Positions 1-9,160 of a DNA stretch of 64,000 nucleotides are shown here, one piece after another. The notes beneath the pieces are model-generated. The model did not search any database. It was not told where the DNA came from and saw only the letters and a list, made by a program, of their open reading frames with translations. This stretch comes from Haematobia irritans. Taxonomy: Eukaryota > Arthropoda > Insecta > Diptera > Muscidae. The stretch's first letter is position 1. Every line of letters starts with the position of its first letter. A program made the position numbers and the translations under genes. The stretch is taken from contig NC_134401.1 of the NCBI RefSeq assembly GCF_050003625.1, positions 71,460,442-71,524,441 of the forward strand, written 5' to 3'.

Positions 1-97
1 ATCAGTTGAATATGTGCTGTTAGATAAATTGTACCTAGATAGTTCTAGATGATTGTAGGCCAGACTATCCAGAATTTTCGAAATCGTCAAATCACGG

Positions 98-105
98 TAT
101 ATAAG
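98..105 (+). promoter_or_regulatory. TATA box of LTR promoter
   Basis: TATATAAG is preserved at the same place in the LTR at 18502-19181 (positions 19005-19012). About 30 bases downstream is the conserved stretch containing TCAGTCG, a plausible initiator. Seen directly; promoter function is inferred. Confidence 0.5.
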
Positions 106-209
106 CCCCAGGCAGAGGGAGCTGTAAAGTCAGTCGTAAGCTAAAATTCATACAGAACACATCGTAGAGCAGATAAGTGAAACCTAGCAGTTAAGCAAAT
201 ACATTGTAG

Positions 210-542
210 GTTAGGTGGCAGCCCGATGTATCAGGCTCACTTAGACTATTCAGTCCATTGTGATACCACATTGGTGAACTTCTCTCTTATCACTGAATGC
301 TGCCCGATTCCATGTTAAACTCAATGACAAGGGACCTCCTTTTTATAGCCGAGTTCGAACGGCGTTCCACATTGCAGTGAAACCACTTAGAGAAGTTTTT
401 AAACCCTCAGAAATGTCACCAGCATTACTGAGGTGGGATAATCCACCGCTGAAAAACTTTTTAGTGTTCGGTCGAAGCAGGAATCGAACCCACGACCTTG
501 TGTATGCAAGGCGGGCATGCTAACCATTGCACCACGATGGCT
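210..542 (-). mobile_element. tRNA-derived SINE, full length, with 9-bp target duplication
   Basis: The insertion is flanked by ACATTGTAG at 201-209 and 543-551. Read on the minus strand it starts with a tRNA-like head (about 542-470). This has an A-box-like TGGTGCAATGG and a canonical B box GGTTCGATTCC, the internal RNA polymerase III promoter. A body of about 180 bases unrelated to tRNA follows. The last 75 or so bases match the 3' end of the RNase H LINE in this window (LINE-A), ending in CACCTAACC. The tail match suggests that LINE-A machinery retroposes this SINE. A 5'-truncated copy of the same family sits at 50339-50427. Confidence 0.85.
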
Positions 543-978
543 ACATTGTAGATTGTCGTTATTTGAAAAGAACTGTGTTTTAATTATCGGGTCATTAAAT
601 ATGCCTCAATATAAAAACGTAACAATATTAACGACAGCGGTATAAGCGTGAAAAAATGCTTGTAATTGTTCAATAATTGTTGTGTTCCCTGTATATTGCA
701 CCGCGCATTTAGCTGATCCACAATCGACGAAATGAAATAAATTTGCAGAAATCAGAGACCGTAACGGTTATAAGTGCTATCAAAAAAGTTATTTTTTAAT
801 CGTTATTTTGTGACTAAAATAATAAAAACTCGAATGAAACTGCTAAAAAGATAGTTTTATTTATCCGTCATAAATAAAACACTTTTTATGAGTTTTATTT
901 TTCCTTCAGAAAATGATACTCTTTTTTGGAGTTTTATTTGTTTCTTCGGAAAATAAAACTCATTTTTAGACGATAAAG

Positions 979-1197
979 GTGAGTACTATGTTCGGGGTTT
1001 TCACCAAAACACTAAATTAAAAGTACAAATATATTTAGGAAGACGATTATATTTTGATCAAGTCTTGCAAAATAATGGATGGAAAAGATCCAAGCAATTG
1101 ATTGTAAATAATTTTATATTTCTAAATTAATTAATTAAAAAAAGTAACCGTGAAAACAAGCTGGTTTTCAGCTTGAAAACTGAACATAGTACTCAGC
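979..1197. repeat. Small inverted-repeat element (MITE-1), copy 1
   Basis: It begins GTGAGTACTATGTTCGG and ends with the inverted counterpart CTGAACATAGTACTCA. Inner sides include TTTTCACC and GGTTTTCAGCTTG. The same ends enclose a different AT-rich core at 23860-24022, so this is a dispersed family. No open frame is present. Confidence 0.6.
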
Positions 1198-1376
1198 TTA
1201 AGTTAAAAATTATTTTAGGAACATGACTAGTCATCATAATTTACCTTTACCGCAGACGGGATGGAATTCATCCTACTTGATGCTAAAAAGCTTAATGTGT
1301 TATAAATCCTTCTGATTGAAAAATGTCGATGCCGCGCTTAATCTAAGTCTGACAGAATGGGAAAGCCCTCTTGGAG

Positions 1377-1715
1377 CATGTATACGTCGCCAAACAAATG
1401 CTTCAAGCAGAGCAATTATTTTATAGCGATTTCTTTAAAATATGGCTTCAAATGAAGCTAGAAATTCGTCGAAACCGCCAGCTCAGAATTTCTGACAATA
1501 TTAGAACGGCGTGAAAAATTGCTGCTAAAAAATCCAACACTCCTTGCTGGCTTATATTTGATCCGCGTCTTCAGCGCATCATAGCGAAGGAGCCTGCAAC
1601 CCAAGTAAGCGTGGGAAGAGCATTCTCTGCTCCTAAATTGGTAATGAGCGACCTGTGTTTAAATCTTTCCGTTGAATATTTGGAAAACAATATGTTCGTT
1701 AAATTAAATAAATAA
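1377..1715 (+). pseudogene. hAT transposase C-terminal remnant
   Basis: One frame reads as the C-terminal dimerisation region of hAT transposases, broken by a single stop at 1512-1514. Recognisable parts are an upstream helix with AKQMLQAEQLFYSDF, then IFDPRLQRII, then VSVGRAFSAPKLVMSDL. The last of these corresponds to the family's conserved S-x-x-R-x-F-S block. The frame ends LENNMFVKLN-stop, matching the usual hAT C terminus. The N-terminal and catalytic parts are missing. It lies between the inverted repeats at 867-1912, so it is probably the transposase of that element. It is not functional. Confidence 0.7.
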
Positions 1716-2003
1716 ATTAATACAAACTTAATGTGAGATAAACTCAATAAAACAAGAAACTGTAAAAAAATGAATATGAGTGTTATTTAAGACGAAAAAA
1801 ATAAAACTCCTGAAAAGAGTTTTATTTTCCGAAGAAAAAAATAAAACTCCAAAAAAGAGTATTATTTTCTGAAGGAAAAAATAAAACTCATAAAAAAGAG
1901 TTTATTTATGACCTTTTATTTTTACGTTGAAAAATAACCGTTAACTTTTGAGTTGGGAGTGTTTTTTTAATATCACCATAGATTCTGAAAGAGCTTTCCG
2001 AGA

Positions 2004-2090
2004 TGAATCTATTGGTATATTACAATATAGGTCTCCGTTGACTATTGGTGAATCTATTGGTATATTACAATATAGGTATCCGTTGACTCT
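2004..2090. repeat. 45-bp direct repeat, two copies
   Basis: The unit begins TGAATCTATTGGTATATTAC and occurs at 2004 and again at 2049, nearly identical, ending in the CCGTTGACT stretch. No gene is associated. Confidence 0.7.
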
Positions 2091-2153
2091 AACATGAAGA
2101 GTTTTTGAGTTTAAATTTTCTGGATAACAGTTATTTACGGTCCCTGGCAGAAA

Positions 2154-2862
2154 TTAATGCGGTTCATCTAATGTTGGCACCATTGAACCATGCAAATGAT
2201 ATATTTGTTCTTGTATCTGTATTTGCAAACAATCATTTATTGAAGAAATACGGTGTAACTTCTGATCGAGTGGTGTATACGTAGTTGTTATGTGTTGCAA
2301 TTCATTGTGTTGGTGTGAGTGATTGGTTATGTGTGTGTTGTATCTTTTACCTTGCAAGTCGGCATGAAGCCGCCTTCTCGAATGATATTAGCTCCAAAGG
2401 AAGTCATGCGAAAGCAGTTATTGTATTCAAGGACATGTTGAAGAAAATTGTTGGAATCGGGATCACTTCCATCGAGCAATGATTTCAGACTTTTCCACTT
2501 GCGCAGAACAATCTAGACGTTTCTCTTTTGAACTTTAACGCATTGAAATATCGGCATATAGTCGTCATTGGTCCAATATCTAAATTTTCATTATCACTGC
2601 AGTTCGCAATGGGGTCATATTGGAATGCTAAGCGATTGTATGATGCCAATGATCTTCGTGTGCTCACGCGTTGTCTCAATCGGGCATTTTCTCTTATTAT
2701 ATTTTGTCTTTCTTCCCTTAAATTCTGTGAATACACTTGTTGCTGGCTTGCATGTCTTGTGCGGCGGCCGATGTTCGCACGTCGCCTAAAGGCATTTTGG
2801 TTTATGGACAGAGTGGTTGAGTTAGTTTCAAATGCACGATCCCCATAATTTACACAGTTCAA
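2154..2862 (-). pseudogene. Helitron Rep/helicase N-terminal fragment
   Basis: Two adjoining minus-strand frames plus the joining frame read as the N-terminal part of Helitron helicase-like proteins. In order: a basic N-terminal region rich in Arg, Gln and Asn; a Cys-containing segment ending ALKFKRETSRLFCASGKV; a stretch NNFLQHVLEYNNCFRMTSFG; and the IQEQIYHLHGSMVP block that precedes the Rep domain. The Rep catalytic HUH motif and the helicase are absent and there are stops and frame changes. It is a dead fragment lying in the predicted host intron. Confidence 0.7.
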
Positions 2863-2869
2863 CTTACTA

Positions 2870-3180
2870 CCTTAAAGACAAATGTCTGTTGTTTAAATTC
2901 ACTAAAAATTTGCACAATACACGTATTTGATTTGATGATTTCCAATTGAAATGTTAGTAAACGATTAAGTTATTTTTTTAATATTTTTTCACAATTTCAC
3001 AGTGTACACAATGCCGGTTTGTAACATGAATATTTGTCATATCACTTAAATCTTTCGCAATATAAAAATATATTTTATTGAATAGCAATTCATTTTAAAA
3101 AATTAAATGACAATTCATGTGAAAAAATAAAATTAAAAAAATTAAAAATAAAAAGCAACTGAGATGAATTCAAGTTATAA
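2870..3180. other. AT-rich stretch, nothing recognised
   Basis: Low-complexity AT-rich sequence with runs such as AAAATTAAAAAAATTAAAAAT. No open frame, inverted repeat or RNA gene was recognised. Confidence 0.5.
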
Positions 3181-3189
3181 TTTTTTGTA

Positions 3190-3597
3190 ATGTGCGCTGT
3201 ATGCAAAAAAAGATTTACCCGCTTTTCCGATTAAACTTTTCTTGAATTTTCTATATGTATAAACCTCACAGAGCCCGATACCTTTCCAACGAATGCAAAA
3301 CCGTGGAAATCGGTTCGTGCGTTCTGGAGTTGCATCAAAGACGGCCCTGTATGTACAAAAAGATTTTCCCGCTTTTCCGTTGAAACTTTTCTTGAATATT
3401 CCGAGCTATAAACCTCACGGAGCCGAGACCTTTCCAACGAATGCAAAATCGTGGAAATCGGTTATGCAAAACCGTGGAAATCGGTTCGTGTGTTCCGGAG
3501 ATGCATCCGAAATGCGCTGTATATAAAAAAAGATTTTGCTATAAACCTTACGGAGCGCGAGACCTTTCCAACGAATGCAAAACCGTGGAAATCGGTA
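3190..3597. repeat. Tandem repeat of about 150-bp units, roughly 2.7 copies
   Basis: The landmarks GCGCTGTATG, AAAAGATTTTCCCGCTTTTC, ATAAACCTCACGGAGC and CCTTTCCAACGAATGCAAAA then CGTGGAAATCGG recur at about 150-base spacing. The third unit is shortened and there is a local reduplication of GCAAAACCGTGGAAATCGGTT near 3440-3486. Short open frames here are by-products of the repeat. Confidence 0.8.
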
Positions 3598-3599
3598 GA

Positions 3600-4044
3600 T
3601 AAGGATTTGTTGTTCCTTTAATTATTTAATTTGTTTGTATAGTGGAAAGATGTATTTAAAAATAACTTATTCTTCAACATTTTAAAGAGACGGTTAACCA
3701 ACCAAAGTTAACCAAAATAATACAGATTTTTCACTTGAAAATATAAATCTCATGGTATAGTAAAATTTAACTAAAATACAATTTCATAGATGAACTAAAA
3801 TTTAAGAGAACTAGACAAGCAGAAAAAATCTTAACGGCCAAATTATGGTCAATTTTACTACAGTTTAGTTCATTTTGCAATGGAAAAAGGTTCACTATTC
3901 AGAGCAGATCTATACTAAAGGCTGTGGAAAAGTTCATTCGCCTGAACGGAAAAGTCAGGCGTGTATTAAGGGACTTGATCAATACAGTCATTGAGAAGAA
4001 AACGCCAGACACAAATCTATACAAGCCTGATTACATTAGTTGTA
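3600..4044. other. Predicted intron sequence next to MyD88 exon, nothing else recognised
   Basis: AT-rich sequence between the tandem repeat and the splice donor at 4045-4050. A short plus-strand frame (3924-4160) overlaps the exon in antisense and shows no family features. Confidence 0.4.
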
Positions 4045-4050
4045 ACTTAC
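4045..4050 (-). other. Splice donor GTAAGT of MyD88 exon
   Basis: ACTTAC on the plus strand reads GTAAGT on the minus strand, directly after the death-domain reading frame. It gives a phase-1 exon end at 4051. If unspliced, the frame would add only a few residues before a stop. Confidence 0.65.
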
Positions 4051-4453
4051 CCAAATATTCGTATAGATCGTCACAAACATCCCAACGGTCAATCACCCCC
4101 AAAAATTTTTCCAAGTGTGCAAAAGTTGCTGTATTCGGATTATTAATGCACCAAAGTTGAATTAGTTTTGCCATTGGATCGTCCCCACTTATGATGTTAT
4201 CATCGCACAAATTTTTTTGTTTCGCCAAAAAAGCCAATCCCCTCCAATCCCGTTCGTAACCATCTTCCGATCTTAATATTTTTTTGGCATTCATCAAATG
4301 GGAAAGCTTCTTCCTAGACCCTTTACTTAGAGCGGATAGAGGGACATCACGAAAAGTCGGCGTCTCCAAACCCGTTGATACAGACGGAGATTCCAATGAT
4401 TCGCCGCTCATTATAATATTGTTACAATGTATATTTAAGATTGCTGGAGTCAA
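4051..4453 (-). CDS. Myd88: MyD88-like adaptor, death-domain exon (partial gene)
   Basis: The frame encodes about 134 residues. Residues from about 36 (VPLSALSKGSRKKLSHLMN) to the end resemble the MyD88 death domain. The family pattern is visible: leucine-rich first helix, RDWRGLAFLAK, the DPMAKLIQLWC helix, then ATFAHLEKFLGVIDRWDVCDDL. MyD88 links Toll receptors to Tube and Pelle kinase in the cytoplasm, so the product would act in Toll immune signalling. Translation may start at 4453 or at the second Met (4411). The exon ends at a consensus donor, so the TIR domain should be on later exons to the left, outside the window. No disablement is seen. The alternative is another death-domain adaptor, but Tube, Pelle, FADD and IMD fit less well by eye. 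Confidence 0.7.
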
Positions 4454-5004
4454 ATTTTAGACCATATTGTAGGAGCTCAAAGATTGTGTCGGAAAAAGGG
4501 CCTGAAATGAAATGGCAAGAGGTTTTAGATAAAAAAATTAACTTTTCGAAGGCACGTCATTTTATGTTTGCGTGCAGTAACAATTAGGCAATTATTGCAG
4601 AAGCTTATTAAACTCCCGATCGTGTTAAAAAGGTTGATCGTTCAATATGAAGAATTAGAGTATAACTCAACGAAAGTATTCCCTAGTACCTTATCCTTTC
4701 TACAGTTCCTGTTGACTGGTACCTACAATAAGTAAATAGTGAACTGCTCATCGATATCATTGAGAAACAGTCTATATCCGTTTTCGAGTTAAGAAAGACA
4801 GAATGCATGGATTTTATTACATGTTTATTGTCTGGGTCTACGTTTATGTCAACTTTTTAAGGGACATTACAATACCTCAGCCAATTAATTTATTTAGTGT
4901 GGCCAAAATACGGTGTTTTGAATGTCGACTTTTTCCGGTTTTAAACAACCGAACAATGTTTCTTAAAACAAATAACCGGCATACAGGTTCAACCAGGATT
5001 TGAT
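4454..5004. other. Upstream region of MyD88 exon, nothing recognised
   Basis: It should hold the 5' UTR or promoter of the minus-strand gene if the exon is the first. No TATA box or known motif stood out. The short plus-strand frame near 4803 has no recognisable features. Confidence 0.4.
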
Positions 5005-6316
5005 AAATTTATTTATTTATTTACGGGGCTAATAGCAGCCGGGACATTACAAAATATATCTTTTAAATTCAATTAAATATAATTCAATATTCCAAGTGGG
5101 CCAGAAGGGAGCCTATAGGTCAGTAAGGACCACAGCGAGTCAGAAAGGACTCCCAAACTAGTTATTCGAGACGGGTCAGAAAGGACCCCGTTGAGTCAAT
5201 TAGGGCTCCGCGGTACAATATATAAGCAGATGCGTTAGGAGGGACCCCATTGAACCAACGATTAAAAAGTGCCACCAAGGACGGTAAGGGCGCGGAAAAC
5301 AGGATAATAGAAGCAGTAATTGGATGAGCAGGATCAAAAAAATTTTTTAGAATACAGTTGGAAATTTAGAAGGCAACACCCCTTCGATCAGAAACTCTGT
5401 TGTTAAAATTAAGAATAATTTCCTTGATGGCAGGAATCGGATCTGTTAAAGAAATCAATGAATAGACCGAATTAAAGTTTTTACACAAAACATTAAGGGG
5501 ATTATATAATTCATAGTTATGCCTGCAAACTTCATTCTTTAAGAATACAAAGTTCTTAGTTAAACGATTTGGAACATTGACATTCTCGATGTCAAGTAGT
5601 GTGAATCAGTATCTCCATTAATAAGTTTAGTTAGAAACACAATACCGTACATAAACCGTCTACGTTGAAGAGATGGAAGATCAATTAACATAAGACGACT
5701 AGAATATGGAGGCAAATCGTATAAATTATTCCAGCCAAGCCCCCTCAAAGCAAAAATAAGAAACTGCTTCTGTACAGATTCAATACGATCAATAGAACAA
5801 CGATAACTCGGTGACCAGATAACACACGCATACTCTAATATCGGTCTAACCAGAGTCGTAAAGAGCCTCTTCGTAAGATAAGGATCAACAAATTCCTTAG
5901 ACCATCTCTTAATGAAACCCAAAACACCAGTTGCCTTATGTACGCATCCCTCAATATGGGGACCAAAGTCAAGCCTGGAATCAAACAATACACCTAAATC
6001 ATTAAAACTAAGCACATTCTCAAGCCTATAATTCCCAACATAGTACCCAGTCTGTTCACAAACTCTATGAGAAAAAGTCATCTTCTTACACTTCACAAGA
6101 TTGAGTAACATACAATTAGAAGCACACCAATCTGCCAACTTGTCAATGTCATCCTGAAGAAGTAAAGAATCACTAGCATTATCAAATGAAAGAAACAGCT
6201 TAATTACATTAATATCCTCGATGATATGATAACCGACGGAAGATCGTTCAAATATAGGTTAAACAGAACCGGTCCTAGGTGGCTGCCCTGGGGAACTCCA
6301 GATGTCACACGTATAA
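5005..6316 (-). mobile_element. LINE-B copy 1, 5'-truncated
   Basis: The 3' end is an ATTTATTT-type tail near 5005-5025. The 3' region contains repeats of the form GGGTCAGAAAGGACCCC and GAGTCAGAAAGGACTCC. Reverse transcriptase coding runs from about 6316 down to 5560. The element belongs to the APE-type Jockey/CR1-like non-LTR group by its RT signatures, and a second, longer and more diverged relative lies at 29560-33350. Confidence 0.7.
5560..6316 (-). pseudogene. LINE-B reverse transcriptase, C-terminal part, YADD box deleted
   Basis: From 6316 the frame reads RVTSGVPQGSHLGPVLFNLY, RT motif B/C context. It then continues SSRILM and directly VIKLFLSFDNASDSLLLQ. Comparison with the relative at 30248-30592 (SYRILMYADDVKLF type) shows that the catalytic YADD residues are missing. 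From 6138 the frame is open for 192 residues with the C-terminal thumb features FNDLGVLFDSRL, KATGVLGFIKRWSKEF and RPILEYACVIWSP. The copy cannot encode an active polymerase. Confidence 0.75.
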
Positions 6317-6550
6317 GCATAGATAAACATAACAATTTATTAAAAGATGGACACAACGTTTTTAATTCATACACCCACTAAAAAAGCTTCTCTTACACTA
6401 ACGAAAAAGACTGTTTTTCACATGTTTCGGTGTAAAAATTATATGTTTGGAACTCAAATTTTTAGCACATTATTTTTAAGAGCAAGCATATAATGTTCAT
6501 AAAGTAGTATAACATGTTTAGGACATATATGGTAATATGTTAGAGCATAT
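6317..6550. other. AT-rich stretch, nothing recognised
   Basis: Contains repeated ATATGTTT-type motifs reminiscent of 28960-29240 but no gene or clear repeat boundary. It is the left flank of the Gypsy element. Confidence 0.4.
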
Positions 6551-6579
6551 TGTTACGTTTTTATATTGAGGCGTATTTA
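6551..6579 (-). repeat. Distal piece of Gypsy-1 3' LTR, cut off by LINE-A
   Basis: TGTTACGTTTTTATATTGAG...GTATTTA is the outer end of the LTR, as at 16856. The continuation (TTTAATGACCCGATAATT) resumes at about 11836, on the far side of the LINE-A insertion. Confidence 0.8.
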
Positions 6580-6715
6580 GGTTAGGTTAGGTTAAAGTGG
6601 CAGCCCGATTAAGATTCAGGCTCACTTAGACTATTCAGTCCATTGTGATACCACATTAACTAAAAGTACCTATTACATATGGGCAATTCTAGTTTTAACC
6701 GTTGAACCTTCTCGA

Positions 6716-7786
6716 TTATTTTCTTCTGTTGAACCAACCAGATTGTTCCAAAAACATTAGCAGACTGCTTAAGTTAACGTTTTCCAGGTCCGCCAGTAAT
6801 CTGAAGCTATATGCCCCTAAAATTTGCTTACGCCTTACACAAAATGCAGGACACTCACACAAGAGGTGTTTTATTGATTCCTTTTCCTCCGCATCATGAC
6901 AGCTCATACAATAGTCATTATACTTCGCACCAATAGTTTTTGCAAAATCGCCTATCAGGCAGCGACCCGTTATAGCAGATATCACGAGTGAAATCTGGCG
7001 TCTCGAGAACACTAGCATGTCTAGTGTGCGGTTTAAGTTTAAATGGGGCCATATTTGCTTGGTGTCGTTACAACCCTTACAATTCTCCCATCGAACATTT
7101 GCCATCATGACAGCCTTCTCACGCAGTAAGAGCTTGCAGGTAGCCAGAGGCACACCAACAGATTCTAGTTCCCATGGAATATGTAAGGTAGTTCCTAGCC
7201 TTGCTAGCTCATCTGCTTCGCAGTTCCCCGGTATGTTCCTGTGGCCAGGCACCCATATTAGGTGAATATTGTGCTGCTCAGCCATCTCATTGAGAGATTT
7301 GCGGCAGTCGATGGCCGTTTTCGAGTTGAGGAACACAGAGCCCAAGGATTTTATTGCAGGTTGACTGTCTGAGTATATATTAATGCCAATATTGCGTGGA
7401 GCATTACTTCTCAGCCAATTCACCACTTCTCTTATTGCTAATATTTCAGCCTGAAAAACACTACAGTGATCAGGTAATCTTTTCGCTATTCGAAGTTCCA
7501 GATCTTTAGAATATACTCCAAAACTCACTTGGCCATCCAATTTGGAGCCATTAGTGTAGAAATCTATATATCTTTTATTCCCCGGGGTCCGTGTACACCA
7601 CGCCTCACTGTTGGGAATTAGAGTCTCAAACTTTTTGTCGAAAAGTGGACTCGCCAAAGTGTAATCCACTACGTTAGGCACATCTGGCATTATTTTGAGG
7701 ACCGAACTGTGACCGTAACTTTTTTCCGACCACAGCGATAGCTCGCGCAACCGCACAGCCGTTGTTGCAGCTGACTGTTTGGCCAA
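6716..7786 (-). CDS. LINE-A RNase H and C-terminal zinc-knuckle region
   Basis: The 356-residue frame is the C-terminal third of an I-superfamily non-LTR polyprotein (I/R1/LOA-like LINEs carry RNase H after RT). Visible RNase H motifs: DFYTNGSKLDG, where the family has TDGS, so the first catalytic Asp is changed to Asn; AEILAIREV with the Glu; YSDSQPAI with the second Asp; and WVPGHRNIPGNCEADELA. The C terminus has a Cys/His cluster CMSCHDAEEKESIKHLLCEC. The first residue is set by the hAT-1 insertion, not by a real start. The Asp change makes the RNase H probably inactive. Confidence 0.8.
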   Translation of the reverse strand: MAKQSAATTAVRLRELSLWSEKSYGHSSVLKIMPDVPNVVDYTLASPLFDKKFETLIPNSEAWCTRTPGNKRYIDFYTNGSKLDGQVSFGVYSKDLELRIAKRLPDHCSVFQAEILAIREVVNWLRSNAPRNIGINIYSDSQPAIKSLGSVFLNSKTAIDCRKSLNEMAEQHNIHLIWVPGHRNIPGNCEADELARLGTTLHIPWELESVGVPLATCKLLLREKAVMMANVRWENCKGCNDTKQIWPHLNLNRTLDMLVFSRRQISLVISAITGRCLIGDFAKTIGAKYNDYCMSCHDAEEKESIKHLLCECPAFCVRRKQILGAYSFRLLADLENVNLSSLLMFLEQSGWFNRRK

Positions 7787-9160
7787 AATGCATTGGCGTA
7801 GCTAGGGGGGTGCTGGGGGGGGCTATGCCCCCCCAGAATAGTTCTTGCCCCCCCCCCCAGAATAATCAAAGCTACAGTTGTTTTATATTTTAATTCAAGC
7901 TTTGCGATGTGTTTAATCCAATTAAAATTGTGGCAGAGAGAGTATGTTAAGCATATTTTTTAGTATTGATATTTACATTACAACTAAAAACACGTAATAA
8001 AAACACTAAAAGGAAACTTGAGACGCACATTTTCAAAAATAGTCAATTTATAACTACGTTGAAAATCATAAATCGTCACATGCCCAATTTACCATCTAAA
8101 ATCGTCAAAATCACGAAAAATCCACAGAGTTGGCACCGCTGCTCTCGACAGTTGCTTCGTTGTATTCTGTTCTCAGAGAATTTTTAAAAACTAATCGAAG
8201 ATAGACGTTTTATAATATTCAATTTATTTTTTGCCTTTTATTTAATTTTTTATTCTTAGTATTTTTTATACACGATGAATATATTAAGTTTATGTTTTGC
8301 TTTATGATTTCTAGTCCTGTTTTAAAACACACATTTTAAATAAAATTTAAAAATCATATGTTTGTTCTCTTGAATTAAAAATAAATAACAAACAATATTT
8401 TTCAAACACATACTTAAAGCAATGCTTTTATTTTTTGTTATATTAAATAACGGTAAGTTGCTATTTGATTATTTATAGCGGTGTCGTGGAACCGGCTCCC
8501 ACACACAATAAAATATTTTTTGTCTTCAACCATGAAATTAATTGATCTAATTAATTATACCCTTCACCACTACTGTGGTACAGGGTATAATAAGTTTGTG
8601 CATTTGTATATAACGCCAAGAAATAGTGGTCATAGACCCATCTTTTAGTATACCGATCGGGTAAGAATTAAAATCTGAGTCGATTTAGCGATGTCCGTCT
8701 GTCTGTCCGTCCGTCTGTCTGTATATGTAATTTTGTGCACAAAGTACAGCTCGCAATTTAAGTCCGATCGTTCTCAAATTTGGCATAGGGCCGTTTCTTG
8801 AGACAGAGACAATTGCTATTGGTTTTGGAAAAAATCGGTTCAGATTTAGATATAGCTGCCATATATAATTATCTACGATGTGGTCATAGTTAGCGTGTTT
8901 ATCAACCAATTTTCTTGAAATACCGTACATCCAAATATTTAATGAATCTCGCAAATCTTGCAAAATATCAGCCAAATCGGTTCAGGTTTAGATATAGCTC
9001 CCATATATATCTTTCGTCCGATTTAGACTCATATGACCACAGAGCCCAAAATTTACTACCGATCTTCATGAAATTTTGCACAGAGGGTAGAATTGGCATT
9101 CTACCAATGCTTGGTACACTTGATTGAAATCGGTTCAAATTTAGATAAAGCTCCCATATA

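Larger units (their letters stand above)
1..624 (+). mobile_element. Gypsy-family LTR, partial at window edge, split by SINE
   Basis: This LTR matches the one at 18502-19181 and the inverted LTRs at 6551-13584 and 16856-18501. It shares the stretch around the TATATAAG box, the CAGTCGTAAGC stretch and the 3' end ...CAATATAAAAACGTAACA, which ends at 624. Its 5' end lies outside the window. No primer binding site or gag follows, so it is either a solo LTR or the 3' LTR of an element to the left. A SINE interrupts it at 210-542. It lies in the predicted intron downstream of the MyD88 exon. Confidence 0.75.
867..1912. mobile_element. Decayed hAT element with about 95-bp inverted repeats
   Basis: The segment at 867-962 is an inverted copy of 1817-1912. 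Both arms carry repeated GAGTTTTATTTT units and the CTTCGGAAAATAAAACTC motif. The true ends probably lie somewhat further out, since weak similarity (AACGGTTAT) continues on both sides, but no target duplication was fixed. The interior contains a hAT transposase C-terminal remnant (1377-1715) and a nested small inverted-repeat element (979-1197). Confidence 0.65.

Noticed and set aside
470..542. Functional tRNA gene on the minus strand
   Set aside because: A and B boxes are good, but the sequence is the head of a SINE with a target duplication, and the anticodon arm does not give a clean 5-bp stem with a 7-base loop.
2528..2848. Plus-strand frames in the Helitron region
   Set aside because: They are antisense to readable Helitron coding.
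3190..3597. CRISPR-like repeat array
   Set aside because: Units are about 150 bases of continuous repeat without unique spacers, in an insect genome.
3924..4160. Plus-strand open frame overlapping the death-domain exon
   Set aside because: Antisense to the MyD88 frame and without recognisable features.
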